The notes: generated by a model from the letters alone, not told the origin. A stretch of DNA of 64,000 bases from an uncultured Acidobacteriota bacterium (GCA_903873705.1 CAIQPK010000092.1:1-64000); one strand, 5' to 3'. Numbered from the stretch's first letter, positions 17,341 through 25,719 are shown. A program made the numbers and translations.

Positions 17341-18783
17341 TTATGGCCTGGTGAGGGCTTTCAGGTAGAGGTAGTAGAACTCCACGCCTCGATAGAAGGC
17401 TTCGACGCGGAGACGCTCGTCGCGTCCGTGCGCGCGGTCGTCGTCGAAGTCAACGCCCATGGCGGTGACGCCGTAGCTGGGAATGCCGGCGGCCATGGTG
17501 ATGATGGAGTCGCTGGCGCCGGCGGACATGGAGGGAACGACGGGAATGCCGGGCCACATGGTGGCGGTGACCTGGCGGAGCGGGGTCATGACGTCTTCGC
17601 GCAGGGGCGGCGGAGCGAAGCTTTTGCGGTCGGAGGCCTTGCCGAGTACGTCTCCGTTGTCGGCTACGTACTCGACGGTGATGCCGGGGTCAGCGAAGAG
17701 GGTGAGCAGGTGCTGGCGGATTTCTTCCTGCGAGTGGCCGGGGAGGATGCGGCAGTTGACGTTGGCCTGGGCGCTGCCAGGGAGGGCGTTGGGTGCGTGG
17801 CCGCCCTTGAGCATGGTGGCGACGCAGGTGGTGTGGAGGGTGGCGTTGCCTCCGGGATCTTTGGAGAACTCGGCAACGGCCTTCATGTCGGAAGGAGTGG
17901 CAAGGATGCCGCGGATGAGGGCGGCGCGCTCCGGCGTGGAGACTTTTTCGGTTGCGGCGAGTGAGGCGCGGGTGACTTCGTTCAGCTCGAAGGGGAAGGG
18001 CGTGGCTTCCAGTTTTTCGAGCGCGTGCATGAGCTGGTAGATCGCATTGTCGGGGCGCGGGAGCGAGCTGTGGCCGCCGCGGTTGCTGGTGGTCACCTGG
18101 TAGTCGGCGTAAACCTTCTCGGTGGCTTCGATGGAGAGCTTGACCGGCTTGCCGTCGCGGAGCTCGAGGCCACCTGCGTCAGGGTTGAGGACGAAGTCGG
18201 CCTTCGTCAGCTCTGGACGGTTGCGGATGAGCCAGTCGACGCCGTTGGACTTGCCGCCTTCTTCGTCGGCGGTGAGGGCGATGACGATGTCGCGCTTGGG
18301 GACCCAGCCCTCGCGTTTGAGGCGGATGAAGTTTTCGACGAGCTGCGCATCTTCTTCCTTGATGTCCTGGGTGCCGCGGCCGTAGAAGAAGCCGTCCTTT
18401 TCAACGAACTGATAGGGGTCGGTGGTCCAGTCTTCGCGGCGGGCTTCGACGACGTCCAGGTGGCAGATGATGAGGATGGGCTTGAGCGCGGAACTGCTGC
18501 CGCGATAGGTGGCGACGAGGTTCTGCTTCCGGTCGTTGGGGCCGGCGATGACGAGGTCAGAGGCAGCGAAGCCGGCGGCGGCGAGGCGGTCGCGCATGGC
18601 GAGGGCGGCGGCGGTGACGCTGCCGTTGGAGTCCTGCGAGTTGATTTCGATGAGCTGCTTGAAGAGGTCGCGGGCAAGAGCGCGGTCGGGCGCGGGCAGC
18701 GCGGGGGCCTGGGCTGCGGCGAGGCCGGTTGCGGAAACCACGAACAACGCAGCGCTGCGAATTGCTGAATGAGAGAACGTCAT
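17341..18783 (-). CDS. Secreted M20-family metallopeptidase
   Basis: 480 residues with signal peptide MTFSHSAIRSAALFVVSATGLAAAQA. M20 zinc motifs are clear: ILIICHLDVVEARREDW, GRGTQDIKEEDAQL, ALTADEEGGKSNGVDWL, VLNPDAGGLEL and the C-terminal His in DDRAHGRDERLRVEAF. It should hydrolyse peptides or acylated amino acids in the periplasm, in the dipeptidase/carboxypeptidase range. ATG 18783 precedes the signal peptide; GTG 18798 is a possible earlier start. A perfect 8-bp inverted repeat at 18802-18820 sits just upstream. Confidence 0.88.
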   Translation of the reverse strand: MTFSHSAIRSAALFVVSATGLAAAQAPALPAPDRALARDLFKQLIEINSQDSNGSVTAAALAMRDRLAAAGFAASDLVIAGPNDRKQNLVATYRGSSSALKPILIICHLDVVEARREDWTTDPYQFVEKDGFFYGRGTQDIKEEDAQLVENFIRLKREGWVPKRDIVIALTADEEGGKSNGVDWLIRNRPELTKADFVLNPDAGGLELRDGKPVKLSIEATEKVYADYQVTTSNRGGHSSLPRPDNAIYQLMHALEKLEATPFPFELNEVTRASLAATEKVSTPERAALIRGILATPSDMKAVAEFSKDPGGNATLHTTCVATMLKGGHAPNALPGSAQANVNCRILPGHSQEEIRQHLLTLFADPGITVEYVADNGDVLGKASDRKSFAPPPLREDVMTPLRQVTATMWPGIPVVPSMSAGASDSIITMAAGIPSYGVTAMGVDFDDDRAHGRDERLRVEAFYRGVEFYYLYLKALTRP

Positions 18784-18801
18784 ACGCGGGCGGTCCACCT
18801 T

Positions 18802-18820
18802 GCCTATCAGTTTGATAGGC
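18802..18820 (-). promoter_or_regulatory. Palindromic operator candidate ahead of the M20 peptidase gene
   Basis: GCCTATCAGTTTGATAGGC is a perfect 8-bp inverted repeat with 3-base centre. It covers the stop codon of the upstream membrane-protein gene and the predicted transcription start of the peptidase gene, since TACACT lies at 18828-18823. A repressor site or a small RNA hairpin would both fit. Confidence 0.45.
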
Positions 18821-19304
18821 CTAGTGTACCGTCCGCTGCGGCGTGTGCCGACTGGTCAAAGTTGAAATCGTGCAAATGATATTGGAAGGCGATGGCTCCG
18901 AAGAAGAAGGTGAGGCCACCGCCGACGAAGACCCTGATGGGTTCTTCGGCGAGCTCATTGCGCAGCGTGAACACGGTGAGCAGGCGCAGCCCGATGACGG
19001 CCAGCCGGAAGAGATCGCTGATGCCTTCGAAGATGGCGGGGTCCGGTTGCATGTTGACGAAGGCGAAAGCGGCGCTGACAAAAATGACCGCGCCGAAGAG
19101 CATAGGCAAAGCGCAGAGATAAGCGATCGCCCAGGGCAGCGCTCTTGACTTGCCTTTGACCCGGCGCACCCAGTTGGCCTGGACGACCAGCCAAACAGGG
19201 TCAAACAGGCCGACGGAAATGATTTCCAGCACAAGCACTATGCCCCAATGCAGACGAGGGGGGGGCGGAAGGACACGGGTGGCGGCCAGGCTGGCGGGAT
19301 ACAT
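18807..19304 (-). CDS. Hypothetical membrane protein
   Basis: 165 residues from ATG 19304 (AAGGTGG upstream). Four hydrophobic segments are visible (GIVLVLEIISVGLFDPVWLVV; WAIAYLCALPMLFGAVIFVSAAFAFV; LFRLAVIGLRLLTVFTL; VFVGGGLTFFFGAIAFQY). I recognise no family. It is followed 23 bases later by the M20 peptidase gene on the same strand and is divergent from ccmA. A longer in-frame extension to 19508 overlaps ccmA and is unlikely. Confidence 0.65.
   Translation of the reverse strand: MYPASLAATRVLPPPPRLHWGIVLVLEIISVGLFDPVWLVVQANWVRRVKGKSRALPWAIAYLCALPMLFGAVIFVSAAFAFVNMQPDPAIFEGISDLFRLAVIGLRLLTVFTLRNELAEEPIRVFVGGGLTFFFGAIAFQYHLHDFNFDQSAHAAADGTLGLSN
18823..18851 (-). promoter_or_regulatory. Candidate promoter of the M20 peptidase gene
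   Basis: On the minus strand TCGGCA (18851-18846) and TACACT (18828-18823) are 17 bases apart, inside the 3' end of the upstream gene. The match to TTGACA/TATAAT is 4 of 6 in each. Confidence 0.35.
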
Positions 19305-19333
19305 GGCGACCACCTTAGAGCAACCCCGGCGAG

Positions 19334-19361
19334 CTGGCAACAGAAATTCGCACACTATACT
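19334..19361 (+). promoter_or_regulatory. Candidate leaderless promoter of the ccmA-ybaK-ccmBCD operon
   Basis: CTGGCA (19334-19339), 16 bases, TATACT (19356-19361), then 7 bases to the ccmA ATG at 19369. No Shine-Dalgarno is present, so the message probably starts at the ATG. Confidence 0.5.
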
Positions 19362-19368
19362 TAAAACA

Positions 19369-20046
19369 ATGTCCATTGCCATAACGTCCGCTATTGAACT
19401 GCACCGCGTGTCGCGCGTGTATGGCAGCTTTGCTGCTCTGCGGAATGTTTCACTTACGGTTCCCGCGGGCGCGAGCGTGGTGGTGGTGGGCGAGAACGGT
19501 GCGGGCAAGTCGACGTTGCTGCGGCTGCTCGCGGGGTTGGTAAGTCCGAGCTATGGGACGGTGACATTGTTTGGCGGCGCGGCGCGAGAGCAGGTGGATC
19601 GGCTGGCGTACATGAGCCACGAGACGATGCTTTACGACGAACTGACAGGGGTGGAAAATCTGCGTTACTTTGCCGCTCTGCAAGGTGTGCGCGCGGAGAG
19701 GGTGGAGGAAGCGCTGCACTCAGTGGGACTGGATCCGGCAATTCCGCGGCGGGTGGGCGAGTACTCGCAGGGGATGAGGCAGCGGGCGTCGCTGGCTCGA
19801 GTACTGCTGACGCAGCCTGACCTGTTGCTGCTGGATGAACCTTTTTCGAATTTGGATGTAGCTTCGGCGCGGCACATGGTGGAGTTGCTGCAGGCTTATG
19901 TGGCCGGACGGAATGGAGATGGGTTACCGAGGACGCTGCTGCTGACGACGCACCAGCATGAGCTGGCGCGGCCGCTTGCGGAGATGACCCTGACATTGCA
20001 GGCCGGGCAGGTGGTATCGCTCGAAGGCGCGGGGGTAACGCATTGA
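19369..20046 (+). CDS. ccmA: Heme exporter ATP-binding protein CcmA
   Basis: 225-residue ABC ATPase: Walker A GENGAGKS (41-48), YSQGMRQRASLARVLL signature, LLLLDEPFSNLD Walker B and TTHQH switch. Short form with no extra domain, as in CcmA, which drives release of heme-loaded CcmE. ccmB, ccmC and a ccmD-like gene follow. ATG 19369 sits 7 bases after a TATACT box; an in-frame extension to 19150 overlaps the opposite gene and lacks a site. Confidence 0.88.
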   Translation: MSIAITSAIELHRVSRVYGSFAALRNVSLTVPAGASVVVVGENGAGKSTLLRLLAGLVSPSYGTVTLFGGAAREQVDRLAYMSHETMLYDELTGVENLRYFAALQGVRAERVEEALHSVGLDPAIPRRVGEYSQGMRQRASLARVLLTQPDLLLLDEPFSNLDVASARHMVELLQAYVAGRNGDGLPRTLLLTTHQHELARPLAEMTLTLQAGQVVSLEGAGVTH

Positions 20047-20552
20047 AGACCGCCAAGGCAACGAAGACGAATGCGGCTCGTCTGCTGGATACGCTGGAGA
20101 TTGCTTATGAGCTGCGCGCTTATGAGGTCGATCCGGATGACCTTACGGCGATTTCCGTGGCAAAGAAGATCGGGCTGCCGCCGGAGCAAGTGTTCAAGAC
20201 GCTGCTGACGCATACTCAGGCGGGCGAACACCTTTTCGCGGTGGTGCCGGGCGATGCGGAGCTTGATCTGAAGAAGCTCGCCACGGCGGCTGGAGCGCGG
20301 AAGTGCGAGCTGGCAGCGTTGAAGGAAGTGGAACCCCTGACGGGGTACATTCGCGGCGGGGTGACGGTGCTGGCGGCGAAGAAGGCCTTCCCTGCTTTTG
20401 CCGACGAGACGATTGAGCTTTTCGATGTCATTTCTATTTCGGCGGGCATGCGCGGGCTGCAACTGGTGATGGCGCCGACGGACTACGTGCGAGCGGCTGA
20501 GACGATGCTGGCTGATTTGACGAAGTCGCCGCAGATGGGCGGTGGCGCATGA
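20043..20552 (+). CDS. ybaK: YbaK/EbsC-type Cys-tRNA(Pro) deacylase
   Basis: 169 residues of the YbaK family: AYEVDPDDLTAISVAKKIGLPPEQVFKTLL, LFAVVPGDAELDLKKLATAAGARKCEL and LTGYIRGGVTVLAAKKAFPAF. It hydrolyses mischarged Cys-tRNA(Pro). It is embedded between ccmA and ccmB: its TTG start overlaps the ccmA stop (TTGA) and its stop overlaps the ccmB start (ATGA). A translation quality-control enzyme inside a heme export operon is odd but the overlaps show it is co-expressed. Confidence 0.88.
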   Translation: MKTAKATKTNAARLLDTLEIAYELRAYEVDPDDLTAISVAKKIGLPPEQVFKTLLTHTQAGEHLFAVVPGDAELDLKKLATAAGARKCELAALKEVEPLTGYIRGGVTVLAAKKAFPAFADETIELFDVISISAGMRGLQLVMAPTDYVRAAETMLADLTKSPQMGGGA

Positions 20553-21229
20553 ATTACTTTCGCTGCGTGATGACGCATCTGCGCAAGGATTTGCAGCTGG
20601 AGTGGCGGACCAAGGACGCGATCAACGGCATGCTGTTCTTTACGCTGCTGGTGGTGGTGGTGTTTTCGCTGGCGTTCGATCCGACGGCTTATCCGACCAT
20701 AGCTCGGCAGATTTCGGGTGGGCTCTTGTGGGTGGCGCTGCTGTTTGCGGCGATGACGGCGCTGAATCAGTCTTGGGCGCGCGAGGTGCGCAACTCAGTT
20801 CTCGATGCGCAGCGCCTGGTGGCGGCGCCGGCGTCGGCGCTGTTTGTGGGCAAGGCACTGGCGAACCTGATTTTTGTTTCGGCGGTGGAAGTGGTTCTGG
20901 CACCGGTGTTTGCGATCTTTTACAACCTGCATCCGCTGGGGCAGACGTGGCTATTGCTGCTGATTTTGCCGCTGGGGACGTGGGCCCTGGTGGTCAACGG
21001 CACGTTTTTTGCAGCGCTGAGTCTGCGCACCCGGAGCCGCGAGTTGATGCTGCCGCTGGTGCTGTTCCCTATTTCCATGCCGGCGCTCCTGGGTATGATT
21101 CAAGCCACAACGAACGTGTTGACCGGGGACCTGGAGCCTACGCTGTGGATCAAGGTGTTGTTTGCCTATGACGTGGTGTTTACAACCGCTTGCGTCCTGC
21201 TTTTCGATACGATTCTGAATACCGACTAA
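20549..21229 (+). CDS. ccmB: Heme exporter protein CcmB
   Basis: 226-residue integral membrane protein with six hydrophobic helices, starting MNYFRCVMTHLRKDLQLEWRTKDAINGMLFFTLLVVVVFS. It shows the CcmB traits LEWRTKD, ALNQSWAREVRNSVLDAQRLV and LSLRTRSRELMLPLVLFPISMPALL. It pairs with CcmA in the CcmABCD complex that releases holo-CcmE. ATGA overlap with ybaK. Confidence 0.9.
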   Translation: MNYFRCVMTHLRKDLQLEWRTKDAINGMLFFTLLVVVVFSLAFDPTAYPTIARQISGGLLWVALLFAAMTALNQSWAREVRNSVLDAQRLVAAPASALFVGKALANLIFVSAVEVVLAPVFAIFYNLHPLGQTWLLLLILPLGTWALVVNGTFFAALSLRTRSRELMLPLVLFPISMPALLGMIQATTNVLTGDLEPTLWIKVLFAYDVVFTTACVLLFDTILNTD

Positions 21230-21279
21230 GGTGATTTCGCTCACACGCGTGCGCTGTACCGCGCGCTAGAATGGCTGCT

Positions 21280-22038
21280 GTGACTACACCGATTAATTCT
21301 CCAAGGCCGGGCAGCAGCAAGGCCCAGATATTCGGCGCGCTGTGGTTTGTGGCGACGATGGTGGTGATGGCTATTGGCTTCTACGCTGCCATGACGGCTC
21401 CCAAGGAAGCGACGATGGGCAATCTCTATCGGGTGTTTTTCTACCATTTCCCTCATACGATTTTGAGCTTCCTATTTCCGTACCTGAACTGCGGGGCGTC
21501 GCTGCTGTACCTGCTGTGGCGGCGGAGCAACCCGTCACGAGCTCTGGCGGCGGACGCTTTCGCCGTGGCCTCGGCGGAGCTGACGGTGTTGTATGCCAGC
21601 GTGGGGTTGGTGACGGGCGTGCTTTGGGGCCGCGCGGCATGGGGCATCTGGTGGACTTGGGATGCGCGGCTGACGACCTACCTGCTGCTGTGGCTGCTTT
21701 ACGTGAGCTACATGCTGGTGCGGAGTTTTGCGATGGGCGGCCAGACGGCGGTGCTTTCATCAGTGTTGGGAATTTTTGCGGCGGTGGATATTCCGATCTG
21801 CTTCATGTCGATCCGGTGGTGGCGGACGCAGCATCCGGCGCCGGTGTTCGGCGGCAGCGAGAATTCGGGTATCGACCCTGTGATGGTGCATGCGGTGCTG
21901 TGGAACATGGCCGCGTGGGCGATGTGGGGTGCGTTCATTCTTGGCCTACGGTATGCGCTGGAGAGGCGCAGACAGCTGAAAGAAACAGCGCAGAACGCAG
22001 AGTTTTACGGCGATTCGTCGCTGATGGAGGCCCGATGA
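21280..22038 (+). CDS. ccmC: Cytochrome c biogenesis protein CcmC
   Basis: 252 residues (255 from ATG 21271). Six membrane helices and the tryptophan-rich heme-handling motif WGIWWTWD, flanked by conserved His in FYHFPHT and MVHAVLWN. CcmC loads heme onto CcmE. Start choice: TAGAAT (21267-21272) is followed by 7 bases and GTG 21280, the same arrangement as ccmE; the ATG at 21271 overlaps that box and has no Shine-Dalgarno, so GTG 21280 is preferred with modest certainty. Confidence 0.9.
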   Translation: MTTPINSPRPGSSKAQIFGALWFVATMVVMAIGFYAAMTAPKEATMGNLYRVFFYHFPHTILSFLFPYLNCGASLLYLLWRRSNPSRALAADAFAVASAELTVLYASVGLVTGVLWGRAAWGIWWTWDARLTTYLLLWLLYVSYMLVRSFAMGGQTAVLSSVLGIFAAVDIPICFMSIRWWRTQHPAPVFGGSENSGIDPVMVHAVLWNMAAWAMWGAFILGLRYALERRRQLKETAQNAEFYGDSSLMEAR

Positions 22039-22175
22039 ATATTCCCTTCAGCACGCTTTCTGAACGGCACCTGGTGTATGCGTACCTGGCGGTGTGGATA
22101 TTGCAGTTCGGGTATGGGAGCTGGGTGGCGAGCAAGTGGTTCGCAGAGCGTCGATCGACAAAACTGGACTCGTAA
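22035..22175 (+). CDS. ccmD: CcmD-like small membrane protein
   Basis: 46-residue frame too short for most gene callers. Starts with ATGA overlapping the ccmC stop. Contains one hydrophobic segment (LVYAYLAVWILQFGYGSWVA) followed by a basic tail (SKWFAERRSTK), the layout of CcmD, which stabilises the CcmABC-CcmE complex. Assignment rests on position, size and topology; CcmD sequences are poorly conserved. Confidence 0.75.
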   Translation: MNIPFSTLSERHLVYAYLAVWILQFGYGSWVASKWFAERRSTKLDS

Positions 22176-22185
22176 AACAAAAAAG

Positions 22186-22214
22186 CAACGGAGCGGCTCT
22201 CGCCAACTCCGTTG
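22186..22214. terminator. Stem-loop after the ccm operon
   Basis: CAACGGAG (22186-22193) pairs with CTCCGTTG (22207-22214) around a 13-base loop. The plus-strand flank after the stem is not T-rich; on the minus strand the stem is followed by CTTTTTTGTTTT. So it looks like an intrinsic terminator facing left, yet no leftward gene is close on the right. It may act on antisense transcription or only stabilise the ccm mRNA end. Confidence 0.5.
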
Positions 22215-22364
22215 TTCCGAGGAGTCCTGCTGCTGATGATCCGGCTGCTGCGTGATGGCTGCCGGTCAATGTTGAAGACGGCGGCACTCGCCGCAAAGTT
22301 GCTTATTTGCAGGGAAATTTTCGCAAGTTGCGGATCGTACCCCCCACCGCTACACTCCGAGAGG

Positions 22365-23576
22365 ATGTCTATTCCCCCTAACCGCTATTACACCGAGCGA
22401 GCGTTCGCCGCCCTTATCGCCTTGCTTGCGCTAGGTTTAGGCGGTTGTAACCGGTATCGATTTCCGGTTTACTCGGCCGATTATCGGGAGTATGCGTACG
22501 TGACCGACGGAGCCGCAGGAACGGTGGCGGTACTGGATCTGGTTTATTTGCGGCAGGATCGCATATTGCAGGTGGGTCAGCAGCCAAGCGGGCTGGCGGT
22601 GAATCCTGCGCGGAACGAGGTCTACGTGGTGAACACGGGAAGCGACTCGGTTTCGGTGATCGATACGACGCAGAACAAGGTGACGGCGACGATCGGGGTG
22701 CATCGGATGCCTTATGCCATTGACGTGGCGGCCGATGGCAAGCGCGGATACGTGGCGAACTCCGGGGCGAACACGGTTTCGGTACTGGATTTGGAGAAGC
22801 ACCGCGAACTGGCGACGGCGGCCACGGGGGAGCAGCCCGGGCTGGCGCGAATTGCGCCCGATATGCGGTCTCTGGTGGTGACCAACCGAGGCAGCGGGAG
22901 CATTTCGATTTATTCCGTGTCGACGGACGTCAAGCGGCCGCTGGCGTTTCGCGAGGCCTACGCTGGCTGCCCGGGAGCGACCGATGCGGTGATTCTGCCC
23001 GACTCGTCGAAGGCGTTTGTGGCGTGCTCGGGGTCGCACCAGGTGATGGCGATCTGGCTGGGAGCGGCGGCCGACTCGTGGCGCGGCAAGCAGGATGCGG
23101 ATTTGCAGCAGGACCATCTGCTGGCGCTGCTGAACGTGGGTCTGACGCCGGTGCATCTGGCACTGAAGCCGGATGGCGGCGAGGTGTTTGTGTCGAACTT
23201 CGGGTCGGACAGCATTTCCGAGATTTCGACCTGGACGAATGAAGTGAGCGGAAGCTACATCATCGGATCCAAGCCGTCGCGCGGCATCATCAGCAAGCGG
23301 GACAACAGTACGCTTTGGGTATCGAATTTCGGGGCGGACTCGATTACGCTTTACAGCATTGATGACGGCAAGGTGATTTCCGGGGTGCGAACGGGAGCGG
23401 CTCCGGATGCAATTGCGTTCTCGGATGACGAACACCTGCTTCTGGTAGCCGATGCGGGGACGGGCGACGTGGCGGTGGTACGGACACAGGCGCAGAACGG
23501 ACCGGAGCTGGTGACCATGCTGCCGGCGGGGCAACATCCGAACGACATCGTGACCAAGGCGTTCAAGGTGAAGTGA
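22365..23576 (+). CDS. YVTN beta-propeller lipoprotein
   Basis: 403 residues. A lipoprotein signal peptide ends in LGGC (Cys28). The rest is a seven-bladed-type propeller of YVTN/YncE repeats: YAYVTDGAAGTVAVLDL, YVVNTGSDSVSVIDT, YVANSGANTVSVLDL, VTNRGSGSISIYSV, VFVSNFGSDSISEIST, LWVSNFGADSITLYSI. Role unknown; such proteins often sit near outer-membrane or redox proteins. ATG 22365 was chosen: it begins the signal peptide, with TACACT 8 bases upstream and TTGCGG 17 bases before that; GAGAGG also abuts the ATG. An extension to 22212 has no support. Confidence 0.85.
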   Translation: MSIPPNRYYTERAFAALIALLALGLGGCNRYRFPVYSADYREYAYVTDGAAGTVAVLDLVYLRQDRILQVGQQPSGLAVNPARNEVYVVNTGSDSVSVIDTTQNKVTATIGVHRMPYAIDVAADGKRGYVANSGANTVSVLDLEKHRELATAATGEQPGLARIAPDMRSLVVTNRGSGSISIYSVSTDVKRPLAFREAYAGCPGATDAVILPDSSKAFVACSGSHQVMAIWLGAAADSWRGKQDADLQQDHLLALLNVGLTPVHLALKPDGGEVFVSNFGSDSISEISTWTNEVSGSYIIGSKPSRGIISKRDNSTLWVSNFGADSITLYSIDDGKVISGVRTGAAPDAIAFSDDEHLLLVADAGTGDVAVVRTQAQNGPELVTMLPAGQHPNDIVTKAFKVK

Positions 23577-23621
23577 GGTATTGGTTGTCGGTTGTTGGTG
23601 TTCGGTGGGGTCTTGGGAGTT

Positions 23622-24560
23622 TTAGGTGTTGCGCTTGAGGTCTGCGTTGCGGGCTTCGCGGAGAGCCTGGCGGGTGGCGGAGACGTAGGCGCCGGCGAGC
23701 AGCAGGAGGCCGGAGATGAAGGCCCACATCATCAGGCTTACAGAGACGCGGAACGGGCCGTAAACGGAGCCGAAGTCGAGTTTGGGCAGCACCCAGATGT
23801 AGACGTACTTCCCTGCTTCCCATAGCAGGCCGACCACGATGGCCGTGGGCAGCACCGCTTTGGGTGGGACTTTGCGATTGGGCAAGCCCCAGTAGATCAG
23901 GAAGAAAAGTGCGATACCCGAGCAGACTGCGCAGATTTCCAGAAAGCCGTGTGCGACGAAGTTGAAGACGAAGTTGTCGGTATGGCCGAAGAACATCCAG
24001 CCGAGAACGGTGCGCTGGGCGGCCGTGAGGGCCACCGACAGCATGGCGAGGAAACCGACGCCGACAGCCAGCCCGATCGAGACGACCTGGTTCCGCAGGT
24101 AGGAGCGGTTCTCCTTCACTCCCCAGACGCTGTTGAGCGCGACTTCCAGCGGCAGGAAGACGCCGGTGGTTGTGATCAGCAGCATGATGAGCGAAAAGAT
24201 CTTGGTGCCGGCGTGGGAGTGGGCGAGGACGCGCATATTGCGGACGACGAAGTCCTGGTTGTTGGGTAGGAAGTTGCTCATCATGTCGGAGACGACGTCG
24301 ACCATCTTTTCGGAGTGGAAGACTTTCTCCGAGAGCGTGAAGAGCAGAACAATAAATGGGAAGAGCGAGAGGATGACCTGGGCGGCGACGCTGAAGGCGT
24401 AGGTGTGGACCTCGGTCTTGGTCATGTAGCGGCCGAGCGCGACGACCTGTGCCCAGGTGCCGGCCTGGCGAACTGGGACGGCGTCGGCGGCAGCGAGGGA
24501 GGGGGCTACGGCCTCCTGTCCGGCTCGTGGGGCCGCTGTGATGATGGGGTTGTCAGCCAT
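23622..24560 (-). CDS. YihY/BrkB-family membrane protein
   Basis: 312 residues with six hydrophobic helices (YAFSVAAQVILSLFPFIVLLF; KIFSLIMLLITTTGVFLPLE; VVSIGLAVGVGFLAMLSVAL; FLEICAVCSGIALFFLIYWGLP; AVLPTAIVVGLLWEAGKYVYIWVL; FRVSVSLMMWAFISGLLLLAGAYVSA). This matches the YihY family, once called ribonuclease BN by mistake; function unsettled. No Shine-Dalgarno; TAAACT lies 6 bases before the ATG on the minus strand, another leaderless candidate. Converges with the propeller gene, 45 bases apart. Confidence 0.87.
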   Translation of the reverse strand: MADNPIITAAPRAGQEAVAPSLAAADAVPVRQAGTWAQVVALGRYMTKTEVHTYAFSVAAQVILSLFPFIVLLFTLSEKVFHSEKMVDVVSDMMSNFLPNNQDFVVRNMRVLAHSHAGTKIFSLIMLLITTTGVFLPLEVALNSVWGVKENRSYLRNQVVSIGLAVGVGFLAMLSVALTAAQRTVLGWMFFGHTDNFVFNFVAHGFLEICAVCSGIALFFLIYWGLPNRKVPPKAVLPTAIVVGLLWEAGKYVYIWVLPKLDFGSVYGPFRVSVSLMMWAFISGLLLLAGAYVSATRQALREARNADLKRNT

Positions 24561-24602
24561 GGGTTGAGTTTACCGGCTGGTGCGCGGAGGAAACGTGGAA
24601 TT

Positions 24603-25700
24603 TCAACGGCTCTGGAGCCGGGTGAGGGCCCAGGTGGCGGCTTCGGCGAGGGTGGGGTCGTCGGATGTGGACCACTCTTGGAGGGTGGGGAGGAAGGTGG
24701 GGTCGGCGCTGTTGCCCATGGCGATGGCGATGTTGCGGCTGAGGCGTTTGCGGCCGGTGCGTTCGAGGGGTGAGCCCCGGAACCAGCGGTTGAAGGTTGG
24801 ACCGTCGAGGGAGGCCAGCCACGCGAGGGCGGGATTGATGAGGGCGGGGCGCGCGTGGGAGGCGGCGATGGGGGCGCGGCGGTTCCAGGGGCAGACGTCC
24901 TGGCAGATGTCGCAGCCGAAGACCTGTCGGCCGATTTCTTTGCGGAGGGCTGGGTCGATGGGACCCTTCTTTTCGATGGTGAGGTAGGCGATGCAGCGGG
25001 AGGCGTCCATCTGGCGGGGGGCGATGAGGGCGTCCGTGGGGCAGGCGTCGATGCAGCGGGTGCAGGTGCCGCAGCGGTCGGCGGCGGGAAGGGCGGCGGC
25101 TGCGGGGGCGAGCGGGAGGCTGGTGACGATGACGCCGAGCAGCAGCCAGGAGCCCTGCTGCTGGTTGAGGACGCAGGTGTTCTTGCCGATCCAGCCGATG
25201 CCGGCGCGCTGGGCGAAGTCGCGCTCGACGATGGGGCCGGTGTCGACGTAGCAGCGGGTTTCGCAGGCGGCGCCGAAACGGGTTTTGAGGGCGGCTTCGA
25301 CGTTGCGAAGTTGGGGGAGCAGGATGTCGTGGTAGTCGGCGCCACGGTTGTCTTCCCTGCCGCTCCAGGCGTAGCGGGCGATCCAGCCGGTGGCGGGGTC
25401 GGCGGGGTCGATGGAGCGGGGAGCGTCGGCGTTGTAGTTGATGGCGCAGACGATGACGGACTGGGCCCAGGGGATGGCTCGGCGGAGGTCGCCGCGGAGG
25501 AGGTTGCCGGCGTCGTCGGTGCGCTGGAGCCAGGCCATGTCGCCGGCGTGGCCTGCGGCGACCCAGGCGGCGAAGCGCCCGGCTTGCTCGGCAGCTTCGC
25601 TGCTGGAGGGGCCTGGCACTGCGGCGATGCCGGCGAGGTCGAAGCCTGCGAGGCGGGCTTCGGCTTCGATCCAGGCGCGGTCGTCGGGCGTCAGCTCCAT
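24603..25700 (-). CDS. queG: Epoxyqueuosine reductase QueG
   Basis: 365-residue cobalamin- and Fe-S-dependent enzyme for the last step of queuosine tRNA modification. Features: cobalamin-site region GADYHDILLPQL and CYVDTGPIVERDFAQRAGIGWIGKNTCVLNQQQGSWLLLG, the first 4Fe-4S motif CGTCTRCIDACPTDALIAP, then DASRCIAYLTIEKKGPI and the second motif CDICQDVCPWNRRAP; C-terminal HEAT-like tail. ATG 25700 precedes MELTPDDRAWIEAEA; the longer frame to 25757 runs through an inverted repeat and is rejected. Confidence 0.94.
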   Translation of the reverse strand: MELTPDDRAWIEAEARLAGFDLAGIAAVPGPSSSEAAEQAGRFAAWVAAGHAGDMAWLQRTDDAGNLLRGDLRRAIPWAQSVIVCAINYNADAPRSIDPADPATGWIARYAWSGREDNRGADYHDILLPQLRNVEAALKTRFGAACETRCYVDTGPIVERDFAQRAGIGWIGKNTCVLNQQQGSWLLLGVIVTSLPLAPAAAALPAADRCGTCTRCIDACPTDALIAPRQMDASRCIAYLTIEKKGPIDPALRKEIGRQVFGCDICQDVCPWNRRAPIAASHARPALINPALAWLASLDGPTFNRWFRGSPLERTGRKRLSRNIAIAMGNSADPTFLPTLQEWSTSDDPTLAEAATWALTRLQSR

Positions 25701-25719
25701 GGAGGTATTGTCGCAGGGG

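Noticed and set aside
18807-19508. Longer form of the membrane protein starting at 19508
   Set aside because: Would overlap the ccmA promoter and coding start; ATG 19304 has a ribosome site and precedes the hydrophobic part.
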